DNA of 64,000 nucleotides from Gammaproteobacteria bacterium. GTDB taxonomy: Bacteria; Pseudomonadota; Gammaproteobacteria; Enterobacterales; Permianibacteraceae. The notes below the pieces were generated by a model. The model saw nothing but the letters and a program-made list of their open reading frames with translations, was not told the origin of the DNA and ran no database searches. Below are positions 43,756 to 51,951 of the stretch, piece by piece; positions within the stretch are counted from its first letter, which is position 1; the number at the start of each line of letters is the position of its first letter. The stretch is from the NCBI GenBank assembly GCA_016182845.1, contig JACPFT010000001.1, positions 62,001-126,000 of the forward strand, read 5' to 3'. Position numbers and translations under genes: made by a program.

Positions 43756-46364
43756 GCGACGTCCTCCAGCGCGGTCCGCAATACATACACGCGGCGCCTC
43801 CCCAGCCCTGGGATCCGTACCTGTTGTTGGGCTCTTCCGCAGGGGGCGGGTTTGAGCTGACCAGTGGCGCGCAAGACCTTTACCGTGAACTCAGGGTCTG
43901 TCCCCGCGCAAAGTTCACTTCGGAAGCTCTCGGGAAGCACGATCAGCTCCGTTTCGCCGTTTAGGAGCTTCCTGCGGAACCCGGCTCGCTTGGGAGGGCT
44001 GGGGGCTTCGGCATCATCGAGATCCTGGAATCGGCTTTCGCCATACATCTCAATGTATTGGTTCACCGTTTCCAGAACCTGGCGATGTTCCCTGTTGCCA
44101 ACGCCGCCGCGCCCTTCCAGCCAGTCGTAAAAGCAGCGGGCCGATGAGGCTGAGGCCTCGCTCTTGTCCCATCCAGTTAAGCCGAGCTCTGTCGCCAGCT
44201 CTCCAGCCGCGGCGACCAGTGCAAAGCGTCCGGCGACTCGCAACACCTGGCCTTCGGAGCCCGGTGGGCAGTGGGTTTGAATGAAGGCCCGATGGCGTTC
44301 GGCTATTTGCCCGCGCAAGGTCGAGCTTCTACGGGCTAGCTGTTCCAGGAATGCGCAGCCCACCGCGCCAAAGCAGTGCCGTGTTAGCTCGCTCAGTTCC
44401 CGGGACAGGGCCGCGCCATCGGCCCGGCCATGCAGGTTTTCGAAGATGCCCAGCCCTAGCCCCGCGTCGGCCCCGATGTCGGCCAGGCGCACCTCCTGGC
44501 CTGCCTTGGTTTGCTTCCCTGCTTGGCGCATATGATCCGCCAGGGAAATCTCGCCGGCCGATAGAAACAGCAGGCGCCACCGATAAGGCTTGCGGCTAGA
44601 GCCGGAGCGGGTGGCGCGGGCTTTACCCTGGCCGTTGCCAAGCATGTAGGCGATCTCTCCCGCCGAATGGGGGTCCACCTGGGCGAGCTCGTCCAGAATC
44701 AGCAGTAGGTCGTTGTGCGTGCGGGCAATGGCCTCAAGCCCGTTGACCGTGGCACGCCAGCGCTGGATATAACCCACGCCTCCCCACACGGAGGCGGCGA
44801 CACGTAACGCCGTAGTTTTGCCAGTCGATGAGCCTCCCCGGAAGTGGAACCCGCCCGACTCCTCACCTATCAGGCCCAGAAGGGGGGCGGCAAGGGCACA
44901 ACTGACCGCGAAAACAAGCCGGCTATTGCCCCGGCAGAGGCTACCGACATGCTGGCGCCATTCCGCTGCGGAGCCTTGCTCGCATACTGGCGAGGCTTCG
45001 GTCACGTCCGATTGGAGGATCACCGGCTCGTCGGAGGCGCCGATCACCCGATTTGGCAGCACGAAGGCATTACCGTGCCAACCAGTCCCATCGACGCTCG
45101 TAGCGCGGCTTTCGGGCTCGCAGGCGTTGAGGTAGCGCAGGAGATGCATACGGGCCTTGGGAGATGGGTCGATCTTGAGCCCACGACCTAAGAGCTCGGC
45201 ACGTAGTTCAATCCCTTCGCCTTTGAGCATCGCCATCGGCATCGCCCAGCGGTGTTCACGACCGTCTTGGTCCAGCCAACGCAACAACAGCCCCCAGTTA
45301 GCCCCCTGTGCGTCGCGGGTCATCGCATCGACGTGCAGCGCCGAACATATCCAGTAGTCCCGGGAGTCGGCTCCACCATCTTCCGGTCGGTAGTAAACGC
45401 CGGAGGACCGGCAGTAGTAAGGGCCGATGTTCTGAGTGCGTTCAGCGCTGGGCCTTCCCGCCGCGGCAAGCTGTGCCAGCACGGCATCCCGCCCCTCGCG
45501 TAGATACAGGTCATTGAAGTCGGTTGGCTGTCCGGCCAACTCGGTAAAAGCTGGTATGGCAAGGCGGGCTCCGACCGATACCGCGGCCTCGCGTCCTTTT
45601 GCCAGACCCGGATTACCTTCGGTCCATTGATCGTTGTCCGCTGCAATCGTGATGGACAGGTTGGGGTGCTGCGCCGCAAGACGTTTCGCAACGGGAAGCA
45701 AGTTGCCGGCGTTGAAGGCTATGGCGACCGTCTTCCCGGTGAGCTCGTGCAGGGTCGAGGCAGTAGCAAAGCCCTCCGCGATGATGACGGAATGCTGGAT
45801 ATCGCCCAGCAGGCAGTAGCATGCCTTCACCTCTCCGCCAGGGTGGAAGCGCTTGGTTCCGTCCGGGGCGATCGCCTGTAGGCTGGTCAGCTCTCCATCG
45901 GCATTGCGTATGGGGACTAGCAGGTTTTCGCCTTCCAGACGAGCACCGTGTGCGGGAATGCGTTTGCGCACAAGATAGGGGTGAGTGACCGGCGCCGGTT
46001 GAGCAATGGCCCAACGCCGTTCTGCGGAGTGGCGCGCTTTCGCATGCCTCTCCGCTTCCTCCTGTGCCCTTGCCGCTTGCAGGGTGCCGAGTCGGCTCGT
46101 GTAGCGTGCTCTGTCGGCGTTGCTCAACGTATTCAACGGCTTGGCACACCAGGTCTCGCTGATGCCGCGTTTCCAGCAACCGAAGGCGCCTGCGGGAAGG
46201 TCGTCCAGGTGCAGGACGTACCAGGAGTCCTTGTCCCGGTCTCCGTCCACTTGGATCCGGTGTATTTGGCCATCAGCGGTAATTTCGCCGCCATAAACAA
46301 GTCCGGCCTGTGCGAGGGCGCTACGGAACGCGCCCACAACGTGGTCTGGGGTGTGTGATTGCAT
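43752..46364 (-). CDS. Toprim / DUF927 helicase-like replication protein of element 2
   Basis: 870 residues. The N-terminus (about 1-130) lacks the zinc ribbon of the element 1 protein and has instead a different domain (SWYVLHLDDLPAGAFGCWKRG). Toprim-like motifs follow: VIIAEGFATASTLHE and ITIAADNDQWTEGNPG. DUF927 has GTGWHGNAFVLPNRVIG, Walker A GGSSTGKTTALRV and Walker B LLLILDELAQVD. The order and spacing parallel element 1, so it probably unwinds and perhaps primes element DNA. ATG 46364 was chosen because upstream codons overlap alpA. alpA precedes it by 22 nt. Confidence 0.85.
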   Translation of the reverse strand: MQSHTPDHVVGAFRSALAQAGLVYGGEITADGQIHRIQVDGDRDKDSWYVLHLDDLPAGAFGCWKRGISETWCAKPLNTLSNADRARYTSRLGTLQAARAQEEAERHAKARHSAERRWAIAQPAPVTHPYLVRKRIPAHGARLEGENLLVPIRNADGELTSLQAIAPDGTKRFHPGGEVKACYCLLGDIQHSVIIAEGFATASTLHELTGKTVAIAFNAGNLLPVAKRLAAQHPNLSITIAADNDQWTEGNPGLAKGREAAVSVGARLAIPAFTELAGQPTDFNDLYLREGRDAVLAQLAAAGRPSAERTQNIGPYYCRSSGVYYRPEDGGADSRDYWICSALHVDAMTRDAQGANWGLLLRWLDQDGREHRWAMPMAMLKGEGIELRAELLGRGLKIDPSPKARMHLLRYLNACEPESRATSVDGTGWHGNAFVLPNRVIGASDEPVILQSDVTEASPVCEQGSAAEWRQHVGSLCRGNSRLVFAVSCALAAPLLGLIGEESGGFHFRGGSSTGKTTALRVAASVWGGVGYIQRWRATVNGLEAIARTHNDLLLILDELAQVDPHSAGEIAYMLGNGQGKARATRSGSSRKPYRWRLLFLSAGEISLADHMRQAGKQTKAGQEVRLADIGADAGLGLGIFENLHGRADGAALSRELSELTRHCFGAVGCAFLEQLARRSSTLRGQIAERHRAFIQTHCPPGSEGQVLRVAGRFALVAAAGELATELGLTGWDKSEASASSARCFYDWLEGRGGVGNREHRQVLETVNQYIEMYGESRFQDLDDAEAPSPPKRAGFRRKLLNGETELIVLPESFRSELCAGTDPEFTVKVLRATGQLKPAPCGRAQQQVRIPGLGRRRVYVLRTALEDVA

Positions 46365-46386
46365 TTTGATACTTCCCCCACTCGGC

Positions 46387-46587
46387 TTAGGCGCAGACCT
46401 CGGGGCGCGACTGTTTGATGCGATCCGCGAGCCATTGCTCGATTTCGCTTTCGAGCCAGCCCACGGCACGGGCGCCAAGAGCGATGGGCTTCGGGAAGGT
46501 GCCATTTTGCATGCCGAGATAGATGCTGCTGCGCGACAGCCCCGCGCGGGCCATGACGGAGGGAAGACGGAGGATATGGGTCTGCAT
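46387..46587 (-). CDS. AlpA-family regulator
   Basis: A 66-residue HTH protein with the AlpA pattern: RLPSVMARAGLSRSSIYLGM, FPKPIALGARAVGWLESEIE and a short C-terminal helix (QWLADRIKQS). In CP4-57, AlpA activates excision; in P4-like elements homologues control replication or integrase genes. It is the first gene of the leftward operon alpA-helicase-orf177. Confidence 0.93.
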   Translation of the reverse strand: MQTHILRLPSVMARAGLSRSSIYLGMQNGTFPKPIALGARAVGWLESEIEQWLADRIKQSRPEVCA

Positions 46588-46601
46588 AGTCGGATTTCCT
46601 T

Positions 46602-46870
46602 ACTGATTCAAAACCGACCCGTATTGTCTACCAGAATCCAAAACGGACTGTAAAACGACTATTTGCGCTTGGCGTGCAGATTATTTAGTAAGAAAAATAT
46701 CTGTGCACCGATATGTAACCAATTGAAATTGAATGGGTATTTGACTTTTATTTTGGCTTGGAGGTATAAGCTCCGATGAGCAAATCCGGTTACATCGCCT
46801 GTTGTGCGGAAAGATTGGAATCCTATTTTTTCCTCAATTTGGCGTGTCCAGGCAGGTTAACTACCAGAAT
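46602..46870. promoter_or_regulatory. divergent control region between alpA and the XRE regulator
   Basis: A rightward promoter is visible: TTGACT (46741-46746), 18-nt spacer, TATAAG (46765-46770). CTACCAGAAT occurs at both sides (46628-46637 and 46861-46870). Near alpA there are three CAAAAC-x-GAC-type boxes (46608-46660). These repeats are good operator candidates for the XRE protein or AlpA. Confidence 0.5.
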
Positions 46871-46881
46871 GGGAGGGTACA

Positions 46882-47283
46882 GTGGTGGCGGAAGGTCTCA
46901 ATTCGGCAGGTGAACGTATCGCTTACGCCCGATCGCAGCGGGGCGTTACCCAGCGTGGCCTTGCCGGCTTGATCGGCGTATCAGTCGAGGAGGTGCAAGG
47001 ACTTGAGTCCTGTGGGACTGGGGGCATGCCGGCGGACTTGGCGGCTAGGCTATGCCGGGCATTGGGTGTGCGTTTGGACTGGCTGGTATTCGGGAAAGGG
47101 GAGTGGGAACGCGCAGCCCCGCCAGTCCCGGTCTTTGAGGAACGAACAAAGGCCTTGCTGGCGCGCTGTATCCAGGTAGTTCTGACCCACAGGCCCGACG
47201 GTTCTCCACAAGCACACGCCGAAATGGTCGCGGAGCTATTTGCTCAGCGGTTTGATATTGAGTCCGAAGGCGGGGTGGTGTAG
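46882..47283 (+). CDS. XRE-family (Cro/CI-like) regulator of element 2
   Basis: 133 residues. The N-terminal HTH (about 8-65) reads SAGERIAYARSQRGVTQRGLAGLIGVSVEEVQ, then a C-terminal helical region probably for dimerisation. It faces alpA across a 294-bp control region, so it is probably the element repressor that keeps alpA and the helicase off. GTG 46882 has GGGAGG 5 nt upstream; GTG 46885 is equally possible. Confidence 0.85.
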   Translation: MVAEGLNSAGERIAYARSQRGVTQRGLAGLIGVSVEEVQGLESCGTGGMPADLAARLCRALGVRLDWLVFGKGEWERAAPPVPVFEERTKALLARCIQVVLTHRPDGSPQAHAEMVAELFAQRFDIESEGGVV

Positions 47284-47553
47284 TTCGCGGGCTGCTTGGC
47301 CAGGGACTGGTGAAGGATGGTGCGTGCTTGCCGATGGCATGTGTGTTCTGCCTGAGGCGATGAGGGAGCTGGCGTTAAAAATAAGCCCCGCACGCATCCA
47401 GTCTGTCGGGCTCCAATTGCCCGGAGAGGGATTGCGGCGAGGCTTAATGCCAGCATAGCGCGGGTTGTTTACTGTAGCAATGCGCTTGACCCACTCTTGA
47501 TGGCGAGTTGCTCGGGTTATAAATTGAACAATACATGAACCATAGAGTGGGAT

Positions 47554-47760
47554 GTGAATACCGCGATGAGGAATATCCGAGATCTGCCTCCGATTCCTCC
47601 CGAGGAAAAGGCGCGATGCGAGCGGGCTGCGATACGCTTGAAAGAACTGCTCTCGGTAAATCCACGCTATGCGGAGAAAGCGCGGCGTGCCGCCGAACAA
47701 AGCGGCGACTCGATGACCTACTGGCGTGACCTGCAAGCGAGCGCTTATTTGGCGGAATAG
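47554..47760 (+). CDS. small cargo protein of unknown function
   Basis: Sixty-eight residues from a GTG at 47554, or 64 from ATG 47566. It is charged and helical (EEKARCERAAIRLKELL, YAEKARRAAEQSGDSMTYW). It overlaps the next frame by 35 nt, hinting at a two-gene unit of the toxin-antitoxin or defence kind, without proof. The upstream 270 bp (47284-47553) show no gene. Confidence 0.5.
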   Translation: MNTAMRNIRDLPPIPPEEKARCERAAIRLKELLSVNPRYAEKARRAAEQSGDSMTYWRDLQASAYLAE

Positions 47761-48343
47761 GGCAGTTGCTAAGGACAAGCAAACGAAATTCACCCCGTCT
47801 GTGAGCGCGAGACACCCACTTGTCAGTGGATGCGGGAGGGCGCGCCCTGCGGGAAACGCTTTGGGGGTTATCGTGATAGAGTCGAGATGCGGGGAAGCTG
47901 ATGGTCGCGTGGAAGCTATTCAGTCATTTGGCCCTTATCAGCCTAAGGGCAGCGGAAAGGCACCATATTGGATCTTAGTGTATTGGGTTGCTGGTCGGCG
48001 CTATTCAAAGATTGCGGCATCAAATGTCCCAGAAGCGAATGAGGGAGACACTATAAAAGTTTCCTACCAGTCCGTCCCTTACAAGGATGGAATCCAGAAT
48101 AGGATTGAGCAAATCGAAGTTCTTGAAAGGACTGCTCCTTTACCGAACATCTACTCCCTGCCTGAAAAGGAGCTACGACTTCGCGCTTTGGAGGCGTCGA
48201 GTAGGGTAATTCTTGCCAAGCCCGACTTGGTAGTTGCTGAGGGTGTCGCAGAATTAAGTGAGATGATTAAGGCTTTGGCCGATGAGTTTTTGCGATATGC
48301 CGACGGCCATGTAGCATATGCCCCAATTGAGGAAACATGGTGA
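47726..48343 (+). CDS. cargo protein of unknown function, start uncertain
   Basis: The frame runs 205 codons from a GTG at 47726; the true start may be later (GTG near 47872). The core reads as a beta-rich domain (AIQSFGPYQPKGSGKAPYWI, YSKIAASNVPEANEGDTIKV) followed by a helical part. Base composition is clearly more AT-rich than the chromosome, a sign of recent transfer. No family recognised. The following 48344-48667 holds no gene that I can support. Confidence 0.5.
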   Translation: MTCKRALIWRNRAVAKDKQTKFTPSVSARHPLVSGCGRARPAGNALGVIVIESRCGEADGRVEAIQSFGPYQPKGSGKAPYWILVYWVAGRRYSKIAASNVPEANEGDTIKVSYQSVPYKDGIQNRIEQIEVLERTAPLPNIYSLPEKELRLRALEASSRVILAKPDLVVAEGVAELSEMIKALADEFLRYADGHVAYAPIEETW

Positions 48344-48667
48344 TCGCGTCACATGGTGTCCGCCATCTGCGTGAAGGGGCTTTCTGCCAAGCCCTTCCAG
48401 CCCTTGACCGGCGTACCAATTCACTCGGCAGGCAATATGGCGAAATGCCACTTGCGCGGGAGGCGATTTGTCGGGGGAGTTTAGCGGTAAACAACAGCAT
48501 TGCGTAAGATAATGAGAAGTGGCGCCCGACGCGAAACGGGTATCTTCCAACCCGATTCGCTACGCATATGACCCCTCCGGTAGCCGTGCTCACGTGGTTG
48601 CGGGCTCTGTGGGAATTTTAATACACATAAGTTCGACGGACAGGAAATTTTCGCTCGCTATCCGCGC

Positions 48668-48889
48668 TTACACGCCGATAATGCGGCACACCGCTTCTAG
48701 GGAGTGGTCCTCCCGCTCTCGAATGATGCCGAGTGAACGTCCGCGATTCTTTTGCTTTTCTTGATCCGCTATGGCCAGCAGCGCGAAGGCTCTGCGCATC
48801 GCCTCAGCTTTGCTAATACCGCTCCGCCGTGCAATTGCGTCGAGGGTGTCGTTTATTTCGTCGGATAACTCAACAGTGAATCTGGGCAT
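48668..48889 (-). CDS. ribbon-helix-helix DNA-binding protein
   Basis: 73 residues. The N-terminus MPRFTVELSDEINDTLDAIA is a beta strand plus helix, followed by RRSGISKAEAMRRAFALLA, the RHH/CopG fold. ATG 48889 was chosen over a start 14 codons earlier because RHH proteins begin just before the strand. RHH proteins are often antitoxins or small repressors; no toxin gene is clear next to it. The 450 bp to the integrase end (48890-49337) hold only a hairpin followed by TTTT (49103-49134). Confidence 0.75.
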   Translation of the reverse strand: MPRFTVELSDEINDTLDAIARRSGISKAEAMRRAFALLAIADQEKQKNRGRSLGIIREREDHSLEAVCRIIGV

Positions 48890-49337
48890 GTGCTGATTCC
48901 GGGTGATTTCCACTTGGAAATAATACTGCACATTTACAATGTTGCTCTGAGAAACGCATTAGGCAATGTGCGTTGCCCCTCGACGCGGCAGCCAAATTCG
49001 CGTGAGGCTCGCAGCGTGACAGGGTCCCGGTCGGTTCGTACTGTGAGTCTGGAGCCTCGTGTGAGCGCGCTGACCCTGGACAACTGGAGGCCAGAAGCGC
49101 GGCCGAACGCGGGGCTTCGCTTTTGTTCGGTTTTCCTTGCGGCGTTCTGCCACTTGGGGATGGCTGTCCCATCCTGGCCTATGCGCCGTTTGTCGGACAC
49201 TTCCTCCGTGTACGCCCTGGCGCCGGCCTCGCGGGCGCGGCGCGCCCGATGCCCACTCCTCGCTAACGGTTCTAGGACTCGCATGCCCGATGCGATACTG
49301 GCCTTGGAGGGCTATGGGGAAACTAGGGCGTCGTGCA

Positions 49338-50561
49338 TCAACCTTGGCGCCTTGGCAGTATTACAACATTGCCTCCTTGCCCCATCGCCCGAGCGGTATC
49401 CAGATGATCCGCCCACCATTGCATCATCCGGTGCCGGTCTTGCAGGTACTGGGCTTGGTGGGTGTAGGCCGCACGTACCTTGTTGCGCTCCTTGTGGGCC
49501 AACTGGCGCTCGATGGCGTCGGGATTGAAGCCCTGTTCGTTCAGTATGCTGGACGCCGTGGCCCGGAAACCGTTGGCGGTGGCCTTGTCCTTGTAGCCCA
49601 TGAGCGCCAGCGCCTTGTTCAAGGTGTTTTCCGATATCGGCTTGGCACGGTCAAGCCTTGACGGAAAGACGAGCTCGTATCGGCCGGTCAAGGGACGCAT
49701 CTGTTCCAGAATCTCAACGGCTTGGCGGGACAAGGGGACGATGTGCGCCTCCTTCATCTTCATGCGCTCGGCGGGTATAAGCCATTCTTTCTTGTCGAAG
49801 TCGATCTCCTGCCACCGGGCGCCGCGCAGTTCTCCATTGCGGACGAAGGTCAGCACGATCAACTTGAGGGCAAGCACGGTGGATAGCTCGCCCTTGTAAG
49901 CCTCCAGCTTCGCCAAAAAGGAAGGAAGCTCCGCCTTGGGAAGTGAGGGGCGGCGTCGGTCCTCCTTGGCTTGCAGCGCTCCTGCTAGTTCGGCGGCTGG
50001 GTTGTAGCGGGCGCGTCCGGTCTGGATCGCGTATCGAAAGACATTGCTGCACCAGCCTTTCACGTCTTCCGCCGGGTACAAGGCTCCGCGCTGTTCGATG
50101 CGGCGCACCACGTCCAGCACGTCCGGGGTCTCGATTTCCGTAATGGGGCGGGAGCCTAGGGCAGGGAAGGCGTCGCCTTCGAGGTACTTCATCACCCGTG
50201 CGGCATGATCCGGCTTCCACTTCGCCTTCTGGTACTCCCACCATTCGCGGGCCAGGGCCTCGAAGGTGTTCTCCGTGCGTTGCTTCTGTGTCCGGTTGTC
50301 CTGCTTGCGGCGCTCGCTGGGGTCGATACCTTCGGCGAGCAGTTTGCGGTTGAGCTCTCGCTTGTCCCTGGCCTCCTTGAGGCTGACTTCGGGATAGACC
50401 CCCAGGGCCAGGGTCTTTTGCTTCCCACCGAAGCGGTAGGCCAAACGCCAGTATCTCTTACCATCGGGCTGTACCCAGAGAAACAGCCCGCCGCCGTCCG
50501 ACAGCTTGCGCAGTTTTTCACCAGGCTGTGCGGTGCGGCACTCCATGTCCTTTAGCTTCAT
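49338..50561 (-). CDS. P4-type tyrosine integrase of element 2
   Basis: A 407-residue recombinase. The DUF4102 arm-binding domain covers the N-terminus (LSDGGGLFLWVQPDGKRYWR, LGVYPEVSLKEAR). Catalytic residues: Arg in FVRNGELRGARW, Lys near IPAERMKMKE, Arg in ANGFRATAS, His in LAHKERNKV and Tyr in RAAYTH. The usual His of the H-x-x-R box is Asn here. It is read toward the element interior from near the right end, 160 bp from the tRNA-Leu attachment site. Confidence 0.95.
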   Translation of the reverse strand: MKLKDMECRTAQPGEKLRKLSDGGGLFLWVQPDGKRYWRLAYRFGGKQKTLALGVYPEVSLKEARDKRELNRKLLAEGIDPSERRKQDNRTQKQRTENTFEALAREWWEYQKAKWKPDHAARVMKYLEGDAFPALGSRPITEIETPDVLDVVRRIEQRGALYPAEDVKGWCSNVFRYAIQTGRARYNPAAELAGALQAKEDRRRPSLPKAELPSFLAKLEAYKGELSTVLALKLIVLTFVRNGELRGARWQEIDFDKKEWLIPAERMKMKEAHIVPLSRQAVEILEQMRPLTGRYELVFPSRLDRAKPISENTLNKALALMGYKDKATANGFRATASSILNEQGFNPDAIERQLAHKERNKVRAAYTHQAQYLQDRHRMMQWWADHLDTARAMGQGGNVVILPRRQG

Positions 50562-50611
50562 GTTGGTATCTATCGGTTACCGAACTCGGATTCCAACAAA
50601 ACTACCAACAG
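50562..50611. repeat. integrase arm-type repeats, right end of element 2
   Basis: CCAACAAAACTACCAACAG at 50593-50611 repeats 43072-43090 with one mismatch; an inverted GTTGGTAT copy overlaps the integrase start (50562-50571), so integrase may control its own gene. Confidence 0.6.
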
Positions 50612-50723
50612 TGGAGGGTGGATTGCAATAGTCTTGCTTGGACGTCGTTGGAGCCAAAACTCAGTAATTGTGCGGTGTTGCGCGGGATTATTGGACCTGG
50701 CGGGACGTCGGCGGAAGGGAATG

Positions 50724-50810
50724 TGGTGCCCGGAGCCGGAATCGAACCGGCATGACCGTAAGGTCGGCAGATTTTAAGTCTGCTGCGTCTACCGATTTCG
50801 CCATCCGGGC
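50724..50810 (-). tRNA. tRNA-Leu(TAA)
   Basis: 87 nt, acceptor GCCCGGA with TCCGGGC, anticodon loop ACTTAAAAT (anticodon TAA), extra arm CGACCTTACGGTCA, TTCGATT T-loop, CCA encoded. It is the target of element 2 and the last tRNA of the Gly-Cys-Leu group behind pgsA, as in E. coli glyW-cysT-leuZ. Confidence 0.97.
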
Positions 50811-50883
50811 GGATGGGGCGGCGCGGAGGATGCGACGCCGGAAAGCATGCCATACCGTTTACAGGACATACAGTCCAGAAACG

Positions 50884-50910
50884 AAAAAGGACTTACGGTT
50901 GTAAGTCCTT
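50884..50910 (-). terminator. hairpin with T-run between tRNA-Cys and tRNA-Leu
   Basis: On the minus strand AAGGACTTAC/GTAAGTCCTT form a perfect 10-bp stem with a 4-nt loop, followed by a five-T run at 50888-50884. It may end the tRNA-Cys transcript or serve as a processing stem. Confidence 0.7.
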
Positions 50911-50918
50911 GTTCGAAT

Positions 50919-50992
50919 TGGAGGCGGGGGTCGGAATCGAACCGGCGTCTACGGATTTGCAATCCGCTGCATAACCATTTTGCTACCCCGCC
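50919..50992 (-). tRNA. tRNA-Cys(GCA)
   Basis: 74 nt, acceptor GGCGGGG with CCCCGCC, anticodon stem-loop GGATT-GCAAATCC with anticodon GCA, TTCGATT T-loop, TCCA 3' end encoded. Confidence 0.97.
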
Positions 50993-51011
50993 AGGGTATG
51001 GTTTCACAATG

Positions 51012-51050
51012 AAAAAAACCTCGGTTCCAGAAATCGGTTGCACCGAGGTT
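51012..51050 (-). terminator. terminator-like hairpin between tRNA-Gly and tRNA-Cys
   Basis: AACCTCGGT/ACCGAGGTT (51050-51042 with 51025-51017 on the minus strand) and then T7 (51018-51012). The 16-nt loop is long, so termination may be partial. Confidence 0.6.
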
Positions 51051-51058
51051 TTCGAATT

Positions 51059-51134
<76 letters not shown>

Positions 51135-51224
51135 GAAACAGGCGTGCATTTTACCGAATGTCGAATCCCTGTCAAGAAGTTTAGTGAAAACTTAGCATAT
51201 TGATTTTGTTCGTTTTTTGTTCAG

Positions 51225-51788
51225 CTATCGCGGTTTATCACCGTCTCGCAGCTCGGGCCAGGCCGCGCGCAAGTATTCGACCATGGACCACAGGGTCAGG
51301 CCTACGGCGATGTACAGGCAGATATAGCCCAGGGCCAAGCCCAGGCCCTTGCGCTCCAGGGGGTTGGCGAGGAGCAGCAGGATGGCGAGCATCTGCGCCG
51401 AGGTCTTGACCTTGCCGATCCAGGACACGGCGATCTTGGTGCGCTTGCCCAGCTCCGCCATCCATTCGCGTAGCGCCGAGATGACGATTTCGCGGCTGAC
51501 GATGACCGAGGCGGGCAGGGTCAGCCAAAGGCTGTGATGCTGCTCCACCAGGAGCACCAGGGCGACAGCCACCATGAGCTTGTCGGCGACCGGGTCCAGA
51601 AAGGCGCCAAGGGGAGTTGTCAGGTTGTAGCGCCGGGCTACCCAGCCATCCAGCCAGTCGGTGAAGCCGGCCAGGGCGAAAATGGCGGCCGTGGCCACAT
51701 GGCTCCAGCCAACCGGCAGGTAGAAAAATAGGACAAACACCGGGATCAGGATGATGCGGAGCAGGGTCAGGAGATTGGGTAGGTTCAT
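51225..51788 (-). CDS. pgsA: CDP-diacylglycerol-glycerol-3-phosphate 3-phosphatidyltransferase
   Basis: The inner-membrane enzyme that makes phosphatidylglycerol phosphate from CDP-diacylglycerol. It has 187 residues with about four helices ([20 protein letters not shown] at the start). The CDP-alcohol phosphotransferase motif [24 protein letters not shown] lies near residue 55. ATG 51788 was chosen since family proteins start MNxPNxLTxxR; an upstream extension overlaps uvrC and was rejected. Gene order uvrY-uvrC-pgsA-tRNAs is as in E. coli. Confidence 0.97.
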   Translation of the reverse strand: MNLPNLLTLLRIILIPVFVLFFYLPVGWSHVATAAIFALAGFTDWLDGWVARRYNLTTPLGAFLDPVADKLMVAVALVLLVEQHHSLWLTLPASVIVSREIVISALREWMAELGKRTKIAVSWIGKVKTSAQMLAILLLLANPLERKGLGLALGYICLYIAVGLTLWSMVEYLRAAWPELRDGDKPR

Positions 51789-51951
51789 GCCGGTTTCGTT
51801 ATCGTTTTGGCCCGGGGCAGGGTGTTGCGTGGCGTGTGCCAAGGATACTGCATTCATCCGGGGTTCTGCACGAAGTCGCGCGGGCAAGTTGCTGATCGGG
51901 CTCTCGATATCCTCTCGGTCGGCCTGCCGCTCGCACCGGGACCGGCTTGGG

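Larger units (their letters stand above)
42998..50747. mobile_element. tRNA-Leu-integrated satellite-like element (element 2)
   Basis: About 7.75 kb between the duplicated tRNA-Leu 3' ends, with arm-type repeats inside both ends (43070-43090; 50593-50611). Contents: integrase at the right end, XRE-type regulator, AlpA protein, Toprim/DUF927 helicase, an iteron array, and unknown cargo genes of lower GC. As in element 1 there are no virion or conjugation genes, so a phage-satellite way of life is likely. The two elements share architecture but little nucleotide identity. Confidence 0.85.

Noticed and set aside
48890-49528. A 212-codon plus-strand frame next to and over the end of integrase 2
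   Set aside because: It runs into the integrase gene and has no protein-like pattern; only a hairpin with T-run was kept as a note.
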